From NCBI GenBank assembly GCA_001972305.1, contig BDDD01001497.1:161211-225210 (forward strand): a DNA stretch of 64,000 nucleotides, given 5' to 3'. Shown here in pieces: positions 43,699-54,671 of this stretch. Numbering within the stretch: the stretch's first letter is position 1; every line of letters begins with the position of its first letter. Source of the DNA: Cephalotus follicularis. Lineage: Eukaryota; Streptophyta; Magnoliopsida; Oxalidales; Cephalotaceae. The notes beneath the pieces were generated by a model. The model saw only the letters and a program-made list of their open reading frames with translations, did not search any database and had not been told where the DNA came from. The translations under genes were made by a program, and so were the position numbers.

Positions 43699-44369
43699 GC
43701 ACCCCACGGAGAAACACTGGATCGAATAAAACCCTTATCGATCAGATCCTGTAACTGCAATTTCAGTTCCTTTAATTCTACAGGAGCCATTCTATACGGT
43801 GCTTTAGAAATAGGAGCTGTACCTGGTATAAGATTGATAACAAACTCCATATTCCTTCTCGGTGGCAAAGATCCCAAGTTATCAGGAAATACATCTGGAA
43901 ATTCACACACCACTGAGATCTCCTCCAGGCTCAGACTCTTCTCTTTCCTCTGGTCAATTACGTAAGCGAGATATCCTTCGCATCCCTTCTCGAGACACTT
44001 TGACGCACGAATGAAGGATATAATCGGTATAGAGAACCCCTTGTCTCCCTTAAACTGGAAAATAGTATCGTCGAGCAGACGAAAATCAACCGTCTTGCTG
44101 TAGCAGTCCATGTAAGCATGATGTGCTGACAGCCAATCCATCCGCAAAATGACATCAAATTCGCGGATGGGCAATACTATCAAATCTGCATACAAGGAAA
44201 TGCCTGCCATAGACATCTCACAACTCCTATATACGGTATATGTATACATGGAAACTCCAGTAGGTGTGCTCACATCCAAGGCGTATGGCATACAGTCGGG
44301 TGTTACATCTAAGTGTGATGCAAATTGTGAAGAAATAAAAGAATGTGATGCTCCAGGGTCCATCAACAC
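43699..44369 (-). CDS. Element C protease and RT N-terminus
   Basis: About 220 residues. The protease active site reads DPGAS instead of DSGAS, which should inactivate it. Then ILRMDWLSAHHA (ILGMDWL in A), [37 protein letters not shown] and SPWGA, where S3 cuts it. The Met is internal to the polyprotein; upstream frame continues through a stop (VI*GT). Confidence 0.85.
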
Positions 44370-45608
44370 TCTAGCAGAAAAACCATAAATATACAGTGTA
44401 CCTCAAATGACTGAGGTAGACTCCGGAACCTCTGTCTGTGAAAGGGTAAAAACTCTACCTTTCGCAATGCCCTTGCCGGTGTCCCTTCGCTGTGAAGGCC
44501 CGGTTGCGGCCCCACTGCTACTAGCTGGCCCAGTAGGTGCTGTAGCCTAACTCTTCGGGCAATCTCTCACGGAATGGCCAGATAACCCACACCTCAAACA
44601 CAGTCTGTTCATCCTCCAACAATCTTTCTGTAAGTGGCCTTTACGACCACAGTGATAACAAGCCCCAGTACCTACATTACTCCCTTGGCTAGGAGTACCC
44701 TGTGTGGCAGTCTGCCCAGATCTGTTCTTCGATGATTTCGTCAGAGAACTGCTACCTTTCCATTTTGAAGAAGCTGGTCTCGTCGGGCTCTGTTTATTTT
44801 GTTGTGCTCAAGCCCTCTTTGCTCGGTCTTCATTAGATATGCTCTCCAGCAATCTCGCCTTCTGAGCAACCTCCACAAAAGTTCCCAACTCCATGGCTCT
44901 GATTCTTGACTGAAGATCCGGTCGCAGACCCCTAAAAAATCTCCGTATCTTCTTCACTTCATCAGCTACCAGATAAGGTGAGTGTCTGGCTAGCTCCATC
45001 AACCTTGATTGATACTCGGTCACCATCATTTCCCCTTGTCGCAGCTCCAAGAGCTCTGTCTCCCGGCGCTCTTGTTCCAACCGAGGAACATATGTCTCCA
45101 AGAATTCTGCCTGGAATCTTCCCCAAGTACTGTCAAGCCTCTAAGATTCCCATTTCACCTTGACCATCTCCCACCAATGGGTGGCCTCACCCCATAGGCA
45201 GTATACGGCAAATTTCAGTTTCTGAGTTTCAGTACAGTCCATCACTTCAAAGATTTTCTCCAAGTCCTGCAGCCATCTCTCAGCCACAGTAGCATCAAGT
45301 TCTCCCCGGAAACTGGGTGGATTCTATCTCATAAACCTTTCAATGTCCCTCCCAAACTGGTTACTATCCTCTCCCGGGCAGTGATCGGGAGCCCTATGTT
45401 ACAGCCGAGCTTGCGCGTAGTACTGGCGCATCTCCTCTGCATTAGCCAAATTAAAGGCCATCTATTGCTGGAAATAATCTGCAATCCGGGTCATCGGATC
45501 CCTATCATCTTAGGTGACATTCATTCCTTGCGGCATATTTGCTTCCTCAGGGTCATTGGCTCCAACAGCTCTAGCCCTAGCACGTGTTCTCCTTCGGTCC
45601 ACTTGATC
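44370..45608 (-). pseudogene. Element C gag
   Basis: Homology runs in one frame from about 45608 through the gag core (DLEKIFEVMDCTETQKLKFA, HWWEMV, LEQERRETELLELRQGEM) to two CCHC knuckles (CYHCGRKGHLQKDC and CLRCGLSGHSVRDC). At least seven stops interrupt it, several of the CAG-to-TAG or CAA-to-TAA kind. The longest open piece is 44808-45101 (97 codons). The start codon is unclear. Confidence 0.8.
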
Positions 45609-45699
45609 CTATAAGAAGGATGACGGTTAGTCACGACTTTTAGGAAAACAATTTATTGATTGTCAAGGAAAGTATCCTAGCTAAGCATATATGGAATAT

Positions 45700-45711
45700 G
45701 CTCTGATATCA
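45700..45711 (-). other. Primer-binding site of element C
   Basis: Minus-strand TGATATCAGAGC, one mismatch to TGGTATCAGAGC, 3 bp inside the 5' LTR. Confidence 0.8.
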
Positions 45712-45714
45712 TGT

Positions 45715-48478
45715 TGTCACACCCCGTTTTTCCAAGAGGGCAACATTAAAGCGGTAAGGCAATCAACACAACATAATTCAGCTTTTGCGATAAAACGTAA
45801 AAGCAAAAACCTTCAATAGCTGAAGCAATAACGTGAAATAAGCTGAATTTAAATATGTATCACGCATCCCATACTACGTGATACCCACAAAGTTTATATA
45901 AAACCCAACAACATTGTCCATCGCCCATAAACGGAGCGTGATAATGCAGTACGAATAAATAAACCACGTTACAATAATCCAATTGTTATAATCATTGTTC
46001 CATAAACCAGTACATAAAATAAGAGAACAACTCAGTCTTCTCCTTAAGTCTCCTTGCACTGCTCTGTATCAAATCCCACTCCATCAATCTGTTACAGTAG
46101 GGGTTAGCCTTTGTCCTCACTCGGCTAAGTGAAAAGGCTCATAAATACAGTTCGAGGTATATGATAATGAGCAACATGAATGAATGCATTATGATCCAGT
46201 ACAATATATATATCGCAGTATATATATATCACAATATATACATGTATAAGTATATGCATGTTCACAATACAGGTATAACCTCATAAGGCTATATCAACAC
46301 AAGTACCAAGTATGTCCCCAAAAGGGAACCAGACAAACAAGTCGTCATGACCGTCGCCACCTCCTGGCCCCAACGTCATGCACTCTTACTCCAATCCCCG
46401 TTTGCGAACAGTTTGAAGCAAGTCCTCCGTACAGGTTGCTTAGCACGATGGCTAAACAATCAACAGGTTATTAGCACAGCGGCCAATAATCAACAAGCAC
46501 AAACACCGTACAGTATAAGTCAAGCAATAAATATAATTACTTGATCAAATATATTTGTTTAAAATATAAAACTCTATTCTCAGGTTGTAATAAGTTATAA
46601 AACTTAAAACAATGCGATTTGATTGTATAACAAATCCTTTAAACATTTCTCCGTCTTTGGAAAATACTTTCCCCAATCATTTCGAAAATATATATATGTA
46701 TTTGGCAAATATACATTTTCATGCAATTAATGATTATAATAATCATGTAAGCCTTTCAAAATGGTTAACACTTTTTAGAAATCAACCACAATACAATTCA
46801 CAATACAGTAATAATGCAAACATATGCTTAGAATGCATCTAGGGTCATTTCTAGAGTCGTTTCGGGTCTAGTGGGTCCCATTCGAGTGAAACTCTTCCAA
46901 ACAGAGGGATAAGCGTCGATGTTTATCCCAAAGGCGTCGACGTCTTTACCCTAAGGTGCCAACATCTCGTGCAATTATTCCCAGGCATTTTTGGACCAAA
47001 GACATCGATGCTTTTCCAAAGACGTTGATGTCTTTATGATACCAGGAAGTATCAGTTCGCGAATCTTGATTCTATAGGGTAGAATCGCCATTTAATTCTT
47101 CATATAAACGAATCTCACTCTCTCAACGTGTAAGGCATGCTATTGGTTAACAGGGAATATAACCAGAAGAATATTTCATGAATAAAACATGTAATCACCA
47201 AAGGCAGTTCACCAACAACAGTAAACACTACTGTTTTGCAATACCCAGAAAAGGCGTCGATGTCTTCCCAAAGACATCGATGTCTTTCGCATTCACACAC
47301 GAAGGCATAACATTACTGTTCTACAATTCCCAGAAAAGGCATCGATGTCCTTACTCAAGCATCGATGTCTTTCACATTTACACACGAAGGCATCGACGTC
47401 TTTGTGTAGGCGTCGACGTCTATCCAACCCAGAACGTTTTCTCCACAGTTTTAACACACCAAGCCATTATCAAATCCATCCCTTACACAACCAGTTCAAA
47501 TAATCATGTAATCACACATGCATGGTTACTCCGTATATCACAGTAGTCATCACAGAAGTCCAGAGATTACAATTCAACCATTAACATGCAATTCATCAAT
47601 GGCATTCATTATCTTAGAACTCAAAAAGCATGTATAAGAATCATCACTTTCCCCTACCTTATTGTTCCAAGTTAGGAAATGGAAAGTCCACCCCTTTAAG
47701 TTCCAAACTGGTTACAGAAGCCTCTAGGTCCTTCCCGTTGATGCAAGCCACCAGATCCAAGTTCCAAGATCCAACCAAGCTCAACAATGGAGGCTCCCTC
47801 TTTTTCCACTCACTGGTTTTCTCCTCTTCCTTTCCTTTGGTGTTTTAAACGAGAGAGAGAGGTGGGGAGGGGGTTATTCTTATGCAGATGGTTCCCTCTC
47901 CCTCTTTCTCCCTGTATTCAATGAGCACTCTCGTGTTCTCTCCCTCTTTCCTAGTGAGTTTTTTGCCTTTTGTTTTCTTCTCATGTCTTTATTTGCAGGT
48001 TGCATGCACGGTAACACTTGTTACCTTCTTCATCCTTCTTCAGTCATGCAGGTTAGGAGGCCATTATGCATGATCAACACGTCTCCTTCCTGTGCCTCAA
48101 AAGTTTCCCCAATGCATGTTATGCTGTCAGTTCATAACGTGACTGATATTCTATTCAAAGAAGTCGACGTCTTCCATAGACATCGATGTCTTTTCCCTTT
48201 TCACACGAGGGAGTCGATTTCTTTCCCTACATCAATGTGCATGTACATGCATTCACGTACGCCTTTGCTCCCATAGGCGTCGATGTCTTTCCAAAGACGT
48301 CGACGCGTTTATCCCAAAACTGCACCGTTTTTGTTTAAACACACACATTCCTATCTCCCAAAGCAATAATTAGGGTTTGGAAACATTATTGAGGTGAAAA
48401 CTCCAACTTTTTATTAATTCAAGCATACGATTACATCTTTGAATGAAATATTACAAAACGAAAATACCGGGCGTTACA
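45715..48478 (-). repeat. 5' LTR of element C
   Basis: Near-identical to 35750-38514. It has palindrome clusters at 46910-47423 and 48157-48310. Followed on the plus strand by TSD ACTTC and then copia Z RT. Confidence 0.94.
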
Positions 48479-48483
48479 ACTTC

Positions 48484-48700
48484 TGAGGAGCATCCGCAGA
48501 AAGTGTGCAAACTCCAAAGGTCTATTTATGGCCTTAAGCAAGCATCCCGTAGCTAGAACATCCATTTTGACGAGACCATTAAAACTTTTGGCTTCATCAA
48601 AAATTTCGATGACCCTTGTGTCTACCAGAAATAGGATGACTCATGTATCACTTTCTTTGTATTGTACATGGATGACATACTACTCATTGGGAATGATGTA
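48484..48700 (+). pseudogene. Copia Z RT, C-terminal fragment
   Basis: Picks up Z RT after element C: VCKLQRSIYGLKQAS, then a stop, and the catalytic box LYMDDILLIGND (YMDD) near 48663-48695. Stops occur at the codon after GLKQAS and before DDSCITF. It is cut at 48701 by gypsy D; ATGTA (48696-48700) is the likely left TSD copy. Confidence 0.87.
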
Positions 48701-48784
48701 TGTAATGACCTGAAATTTTGTTGAAGTTATTGGTTATGGAAGTATGGTTGTTCTAAGTATTGTATGGTGCGTTACGCGTTTTAT

Positions 48785-49230
48785 AGCGTTGAAGGTGTCG
48801 ACTATCTAATTTTAAAGTGTCGATGGTTAGTCTTCAGTGTATAGAAAGCGTTGACTATTTTTGTGCCACAGATACACCAAACTTATTAACTAAAGTGTCG
48901 ACGATTTGTTATAGCATTAGGGAAAAAGCGGCGACACTTTTAAGCCTTATTTTAGTAACTAAAGCGTCGACCTTTTTTGTAGTGTAAGGAGAAAGTGGTG
49001 ACGCTTATGCGTTATAACCAATGATGATTAATCCCTTTTTCTTCAATGTTTTAAGCCTTATTTCCTTTGTTAAAAGTGCTAAACCGGTGACGCTTAGTGT
49101 CAAAGTGGCAGCGCTTTGAGGTTAAAGCATCGATGCCTTAGTTAGAACAAAGCTTGAAAGCGTCGATGCTTATCTCATTTTTTTTGTCTTTAGTGAATTA
49201 ATTATGTTAATTATGGACAAGTGTCGACTA
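48785..49230 (+). repeat. Palindromic motif cluster, LTR D
   Basis: A dozen variants of AAAGYGTCGACG(A/C)TTT such as AAAGTGTCGACGATTT, AAAGCGTCGACCTTTT, AAAGCATCGATGCCTT and AAAGCGTCGATGCTT. Offset 84-529 bp, upstream of the TATA box (49380), so within U3. Confidence 0.75.
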
Positions 49231-49379
49231 CCGGATGAAGAATTGAGATTTTTAACCTGACTGTTATTATTTCAAGATAAAAAGAGGACAAGTGTCGTTT
49301 AATCTAAGGAAGAAATTTTAACAACATGGACAACGTAACCAGCTGACGCACGAGAGTAAGAAGCATGCGTTAAACTCCC

Positions 49380-49387
49380 TATAAATA
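49380..49387 (+). promoter_or_regulatory. TATA box of element D
   Basis: TATAAATA in CTCCCTATAAATACGGGG, 680 bp into the LTR, typical of a plant Pol II core promoter. Confidence 0.7.
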
Positions 49388-49439
49388 CGGGGTAAATGTA
49401 ACAATTGAGAGATCAGTAATCTTCTCCCAAAAAATTACT

Positions 49440-49551
49440 AAGGGAGAGACTGAGAGAGAAAAGAAAGAAACAAAGAAGGAGAGAAAGAAAGAAAGAAAGA
49501 AGGAGAGAAAGAAAAAGAGAGAAGAGGAGAGAAGAGAAAAGAAGGAGAGAA
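49440..49551 (+). repeat. Purine tract in LTR D
   Basis: About 110 nt almost entirely A and G (GAGAGAAAGAAAGAAAGAAAG and similar), starting about 55 bp after the TATA box, so probably in the 5' end of the element RNA. Confidence 0.75.
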
Positions 49552-51011
49552 TTTTGCTGAGATTTTAGTGTAGAAAATTACTACAATGTAGAAAAGGAAA
49601 GAGGGAGATTAAAGCAATGTAAAGAAAATTTTGCCTCACTTTCTCAAAGTATTTTATACTTTTATGCCAACATACTTTATGTTAATTTTTATGTCAGTAA
49701 TTTATGTTATTTCTGAAAATTATACAGAAAATTGTTATATTTTACGTAATTCAAATTTTTGCCAAATTCTTGATGAAATTCTATGTTTAAAATTATTGCT
49801 TATGTTCTTCTATTATTTTCAATGAAGATTATGATTTTATCATTTTAAAATTGTTGAAATGTTTGCTATAATTTTATCATTAGTTCAGTTTTTACAAATG
49901 TTGTAAGAATTTATTTTTACGAATACTTTGAGCCGATCACTCAAAGTATCCAGAAATGTTTTATGAACTGTGAAAATGTAATGAACTAAGATGAACAACT
50001 ATTGGATTGCGATCCAAGGAGGATTAATCCAGGAACGATTAATGTTATGAGCAGATAGTGCTCACGGACATGCATGTGATGTAAGGATAGTAATCGGGGA
50101 GTGCACAATGCCCCGGTGAAGCAATGGTTCAATTGGGTTCTTTATGTTTTTTTATACAACCCCTTAGTCATTTATGAAATGTTCTAATTCATGAGATATG
50201 ATCAGAAAAAGAAATGAAAAGTTATGTTTCATGAGATATGAACAGATAAGAAAATGAAGGTGAAATATGCTGGTTTTAATAAAAATATACCAGAAAATGG
50301 TTTTCAATGATGTTTTGTTTTCAAGTATGACTGGGTTATATACCATAAAAATGTATGAATTGGAAATGTTTTGATAAAACAATTATCAAAAATGGATTTC
50401 GATAATGTTTTTATGACTATGATTCTTACTGTGCTATTTGAGCTCACTCCTTTCAATGTTTTGTTTTCAAATAAATTTTTCCAGGAAATGGTTGAACATA
50501 GAATTTCGAGCTTTAAAGGAAGTTCGGAAATGAAGTTTTGGAAATGAAGTTTTTATGAAATGATGGTTTTATGATAAGTTAATTTTTTCCACTGTGTAAT
50601 GTATTATGACAGATGATCTATAGATGTAAATGTATAGAAATGAATGCTATAGTATATGATATTTTGATGTTAGTATTGAAAGTTGTAAGACACATTTGAG
50701 ATTATGAGAAATGAATGAAAGACGTTAGCAATAATGCAAGATTTTGATATATAACGGTTTCAATTAAGAGTACGATGATTTTAGAGTTTAGTCTTCAAAG
50801 TTCTAAGTATATTTTGAAGTTATAAGGTTATTGAATACGATATAATATCGAGGTTGTTAAATGAGCTAATAGTTTGAAGATGATAGAAACAGACAAGATC
50901 GTTAAATTGATTAAATGATTTATTGGTTAATGGTTCACCCCAAGTAACGCATCGATTCCTCGAAGCTCACTTTGAGCATAAAGCAAACTCGGATCGGGGG
51001 CATTACAGTAA

Positions 51012-51022
51012 TGGTATCAGAG
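51012..51022 (+). other. Primer-binding site of element D
   Basis: TGGTATCAGAG, 4 bp after the LTR end. From here to the gag start at 51572 the leader has no credible ORF. Confidence 0.85.
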
Positions 51023-51571
51023 AATTGAATATTTTTATATTTTGAGGATATGAACTGTGTAGAAATATTTGCTAATCTTATTTCTTTAGATGTCATCAAA
51101 GAATGGGTCAGATCATTCGGAGACTAGTATAGGATTTAATAACTAGGAATCAGGAACTTCGCAAAGAGAAAGAAAATTTTCAGAGAGATCATAGCGAACG
51201 ACCGAAAAGAATTTTTATACTCGCATATATCAAATGGAAGAAGTGTATAGAGAAGTTAAGTCAGGTCTGAAAGTTCTTTTGAAGTATATTTGGGGAGTCG
51301 AAAGAATAATTATACGAGGAGTTAGAGAAAATTTGTTGATGATGATAAGGCATATTGGAGAGGAAATACCCGATGTCGATGAGTCTAATGACGAAGATTA
51401 GAATGACAATGAAGAAACTTTGTGTATGATAAGTATAAAATGTAGAAATGTAAGATATGTGCAAAGAAGTGTAGATGTTAGTTTCCTTGTAAGGTGTTGA
51501 GTATTAGAATTGTTTTGCTTAAATGAGTAGAATTGTCTAAGTCTAAGAACTAACTCGTAAGTAGTAACAAG

Positions 51572-52197
51572 ATGGCTGACGCACGAAGAGGTCGTGGTCA
51601 AAGAAGGAACGGGAATGCACAAAACGATGGAGATGACAATTCTCTAAATGCGGTTTTGAATCGATTGGCTTGAGTTATTGCTGATAACAACGGTAATAAC
51701 CATCAAGCACCTTCGCCAGTAAGGCCAACTCTAGAGCAGTTTGCAAGACAAAATCCGAAGACCTTTTCGGGAGCAGTATATCCTATGGAAGCAGAAGCAT
51801 GAATTCAAGCAAACGAAAAGATCTTCAAAGCCTTGAATTACACAGATCTTCAGAAGGTAGAGTTTTCGGTCTATATGTTGGAAGAAAAAGCGGATCAGTG
51901 GTGGAGCATGATCGAGAGAATAAAGACACGTCAGAAGTGGAAAGAGATGACATAGGAAACGTTTAAGGAAATATTTATAGACAAATATTTTCCTCGGACG
52001 ATGATGGACAAAATGGAGGAGGATTTTCTCCGATTGGAGCAAGGCGAATCAGAAACTGTAGCTCAATATGAAGCCAATTTCATAAAGTTATCTCGATACG
52101 CTACTAACATGGTATCAACGGAGCAAAGAAGAGCGAATAGGTTTTGCAAGGGTTTAAAACCCAACACTCGAAGATTGTTGATAGCGCAGGATCTGCA
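51572..52197 (+). pseudogene. Element D gag, N-terminal part
   Basis: Starts at ATG 51572 (MADARRGRGQRRNG). It reads in one frame through the gag core: LEQFARQNPKTFSG, IFKALNYTDLQKVEF, QWWSMIERI, FIDKYFP, EEDFLRLEQGESETVAQYEA. Stops are at 51671 (Arg codon CGA to TGA), 51800 (Trp to TGA) and 51953 (Trp to TAG). It is cut at 52197 by copia W; the open frame at 52001-52369 runs on into W by chance. Confidence 0.85.
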
Positions 52198-54485
52198 TGT
52201 TGGAATAGTCTTAACCAAATCCAATGCCATAAATGGACTAAGGTATGTAGGGTGTAGAACAAAACTTAAAACATACAAATATGGCAGCGGAAGAACACCT
52301 AACAAAAGGAAAAGCAGTCCATTATGGCATGACCACAAGCCCAATGGAATCACCACATCAACACTTTAATTGAAAAGTTGTCACCATTGCATTCAATGGT
52401 GACATGCTAGCAAAGTAATAAGAGAGGGAGGCAAAGGAATATACCAATGGGTGTTGGCTCCTCGTGTCTTTGCCAGTTCAAGCTTGCGAAGAATTCTCCT
52501 CCGTTGTACTACAAGTCGTTATGCTGCTGCTCCAGGCAAGAACAGCTACTGTCCACCAATGACACAATAAAACCAGGCTGTGTTTTTCACTCTCTCTTCT
52601 TGACAATGCTCACAAAGGGTGCATTGGTGTTGACAAGGGTTGTCAATGTCAATCCACCCTAGATAAGCTACAATGCTTGGTGTATAATCAAAGAAGGAAT
52701 GCCAAGAGAACCAGAGAACACACTCCTATTTTGCCCAGCCAAAAAAAAAAAACCTTGATTAAAAATGCTCTCCTTGAATGCCTTATACCAGCCCCATTTC
52801 TCTCTCTCTCTCTCTCTGTTGCTCAACCTCACCTCCACTACTTGATCATGTTCCTCCCTCTAAGGGATCATGGAACCATGATCTGATAACATGATTTCCA
52901 TCATGCTAAGTCAGGAGAAAAACATTAGTAGTGGGAGAGAGAAAACATGTGCACGATTTTGTCCACCCAGGGAACCCACGCCGCGCACTAAGCGTCGACG
53001 CCTTCTAATAAGCGTCGACGCCTTCTAATAAGCGTCGACGCCTTCCAATAAGCATCGACGCTTATATGTAATAACACTATACGTTTCACGTGTTAAGCGT
53101 CGATGCTTTCCTAGAAGGCGTCGACGCTTTGTCTAATGTTACGTGTCGATGCTTTCCCAGAAGGCGTCGACGCTTAGACAGGCTGATTAGGCAAATAGAG
53201 TCTAACTCTTAAATGAGCCTAACTCATTTTATCCCTTCTAATATTGATTAAGTAAGATGAAGTAAATGTGCTTCCACAAAATGCAAGATCCACCTAACCG
53301 ATATTTGATTTTATAAATTTTCACCAAGACTTAATATGTCAAACATATTTATGTACTAATCACTATCGAGCAGGGACCCTATAAAATCTTGGTTAAAATC
53401 GGAGGTGTTCATAAATTACCGAAATACCCCTAGGGTCCGATTTAGCCATTCTAAATGGTCCCAGACCAAATTAAATGCTCTTGGAATAATATCTAATATT
53501 ATCCATATGAAAAAATTAATCGAATTAATTTTCCCATAGTTTATTGCATAACTCTTTAACCCTAGATTTTCTAAGTCGTCGGTTCACGTAAACTCTAATC
53601 CTTTGTCATGCTTGGCCCCGATTGTGGTCTAGGGTAAGGATATGTGTCAACCCTAGATAATACCTCAATGGCTAAAATATATGATCATTACTAGGACCTT
53701 TGGTAAACTCTCCAGAAATCTAATTTCTAGTCTGCCTCAACCTTGGCCAAGGATTTCATAAGTCCAAAGTATAATCGATCATAATAGAGCCGATCACCTT
53801 CGCTCCGGTGTAACAATCCCATATTGTGCACTCACTTATATTCGTACAGATTCGATCATACCCAAAGACCTCCCGATTGCCAGCCCTGCGCAAGGACAGG
53901 GTAAGGTGGAGATCAAATCATAACCGTCTTCATACAATATAGAGCAGTCACTTAGGTCTAAGGATTAGACGAGTTTGAGAACTCGCTAAGTGATCATCAC
54001 TTATACACAACCGCAACATGTAGGAGTCACTACTGACACGAGAATAGCGACTATCCACATAGTGTCTCCTACGCGGGTCCAGTTCAGTGTACACGCTCCT
54101 AGCGCGCACCCCGTATTTGCCCTAGTGTCCAACACAGATGGTAGTGAGAGAATCCATCCTCCAATTCCATGAGCAGGAAACATATGCGCAAGTCTATCCG
54201 CTTCACTAATGCCCACAAAGTGAACCTATGACTTGGAACTAATTTGACATAAGGAATAAGGTAACCAATCTCACAGCCTCCATGCTAGGCATCCAACCTT
54301 ATGTCAGGGCATCACAAGTGTAAGCAGGTAAATAATAAACTACTTCAATTAAGTGATAAAACACAAGTGATATAGCCATAACAAATTAGCACGCATCATA
54401 TATATAAGAAATAAGATTGTTTCATACGAGAATAGATATAAAACGACAGTCCATCCAATGGCTTGTTGGGTCACTACATCTAACA
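52198..54485 (-). repeat. 3' LTR of copia W (2.29 kb)
   Basis: On the minus strand it begins TGTTAGATGTAGTGACCC and ends AAGACTATTCCAACA. It matches S1 (26536-28717) on the opposite strand. It contains a (TC)n run at about 52800-52818 and a palindrome cluster. Confidence 0.9.
52989..53176 (-). repeat. Palindromic motif cluster with tandem triplication, LTR W
   Basis: Three head-to-tail copies of a 20-bp unit (TAAGCGTCGACGCCTTCTAA) from 52989, a decayed fourth (AAGCATCGACGCTTAT), then AAGCGTCGATGCTTT, AAGGCGTCGACGCTTT, GTGTCGATGCTTT and AAGGCGTCGACGCTTAG. Offset 1.31-1.50 kb. S1 lacks the triplication. Confidence 0.85.
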
Positions 54486-54498
54486 ATCTCCCACTTGA
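54486..54498 (-). other. Polypurine tract of copia W
   Basis: Minus-strand CAAGTGGGAGATT directly before the LTR, the usual plant copia form. Confidence 0.85.
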
Positions 54499-54671
54499 CC
54501 CTCAAGCCATGAACTCCTATAGCCTAGACCCATCGTCCCACGATGATGCTCCAGAGCCTTGGTTCCCATTGCCTTGGTCAGTGGATCTGCTGTGTTCACC
54601 TCTGAGGAGACCCTCTCAAGCCCCTACCAATAATCTCTTAGATGAAATGATAGCGCCGCTTGATGTGTTTG
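54499..54671 (-). pseudogene. Copia W pol C-terminus (RNase H end)
   Basis: Reads KHIKRRYHFI, a stop, EIIGRG, then NTADPLTKAMG and an MGLG tail, the classic end of copia RNase H. The single stop replaces the usual Arg after HFI. It is truncated upstream by gypsy E at 54672. Confidence 0.88.

Larger units (their letters stand above)
35750..48478 (-). mobile_element. Ty3/gypsy element C, complete, with nested solo LTR S3
   Basis: Minus-strand chromovirus with 5' LTR 45715-48478 (2764 bp), PBS, gag, protease, RT, RNase H, integrase, polypurine tract and 3' LTR 35750-38514 (2765 bp). It is flanked by ACTTC at 35745-35749 and 48479-48483. LTR and protein sequence relate it to element A. It is interrupted by S3. 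The LTRs differ by only a few percent by eye, so it is younger than B, yet it has several stops. Confidence 0.95.
7055..48700 (+). mobile_element. Ty1/copia element Z, heavily interrupted
   Basis: Plus-strand copia element: 5' LTR (7055-7415 + 23983-26061), PBS (26066), a long leader, gag and protease remnants (30318-31046), integrase (31404-32127) and RT (34973-35749 + 48484-48700). It is cut off at 48701 by gypsy D; the rest of pol and the 3' LTR must lie beyond the window. Integrase before RT marks it as Ty1/copia. It hosts insertions X, S1, S2, C and D. Five-base duplications at X, S1, S2 and C fix the joins, and the RT frame reads across the C insertion point once C and one TSD copy are removed. 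Confidence 0.85.
48701..51007 (+). repeat. 5' LTR of element D (2.3 kb)
   Basis: TGTAATGACCTGAAATTTTG to CGGGGGCATTACA, followed 4 bp later by the PBS. It contains a decayed GTCGAC cluster, a perfect TATA box, a 110-nt purine tract downstream of it and AT-rich DNA from 49560. ORFs are not credible. Confidence 0.88.
48701..52197 (+). mobile_element. Ty3/gypsy element D, 5' part
   Basis: 5' LTR (48701-51007), PBS, leader and the first 626 bp of gag, then interrupted by copia W at 52198 (TSD CTGCA). The rest should resume right of the window. Gag resembles chromovirus gag. Confidence 0.85.
52198..54671 (-). mobile_element. Ty1/copia element W, 3' part
   Basis: Minus-strand copia element: 3' LTR, polypurine tract and the last about 60 codons of pol, then cut at 54672 by gypsy E. 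The remainder should lie right of the window. CTGCA (52193-52197) is the expected TSD. The LTR family is that of S1. Confidence 0.87.

Noticed and set aside
52001-52369. 122-codon ORF as one protein
   Set aside because: It is gag of D up to 52197 and then chance reading into copia W; not a real fusion.
52800-52818. (TC)n run as a functional element
   Set aside because: It looks like an ordinary microsatellite inside LTR W.
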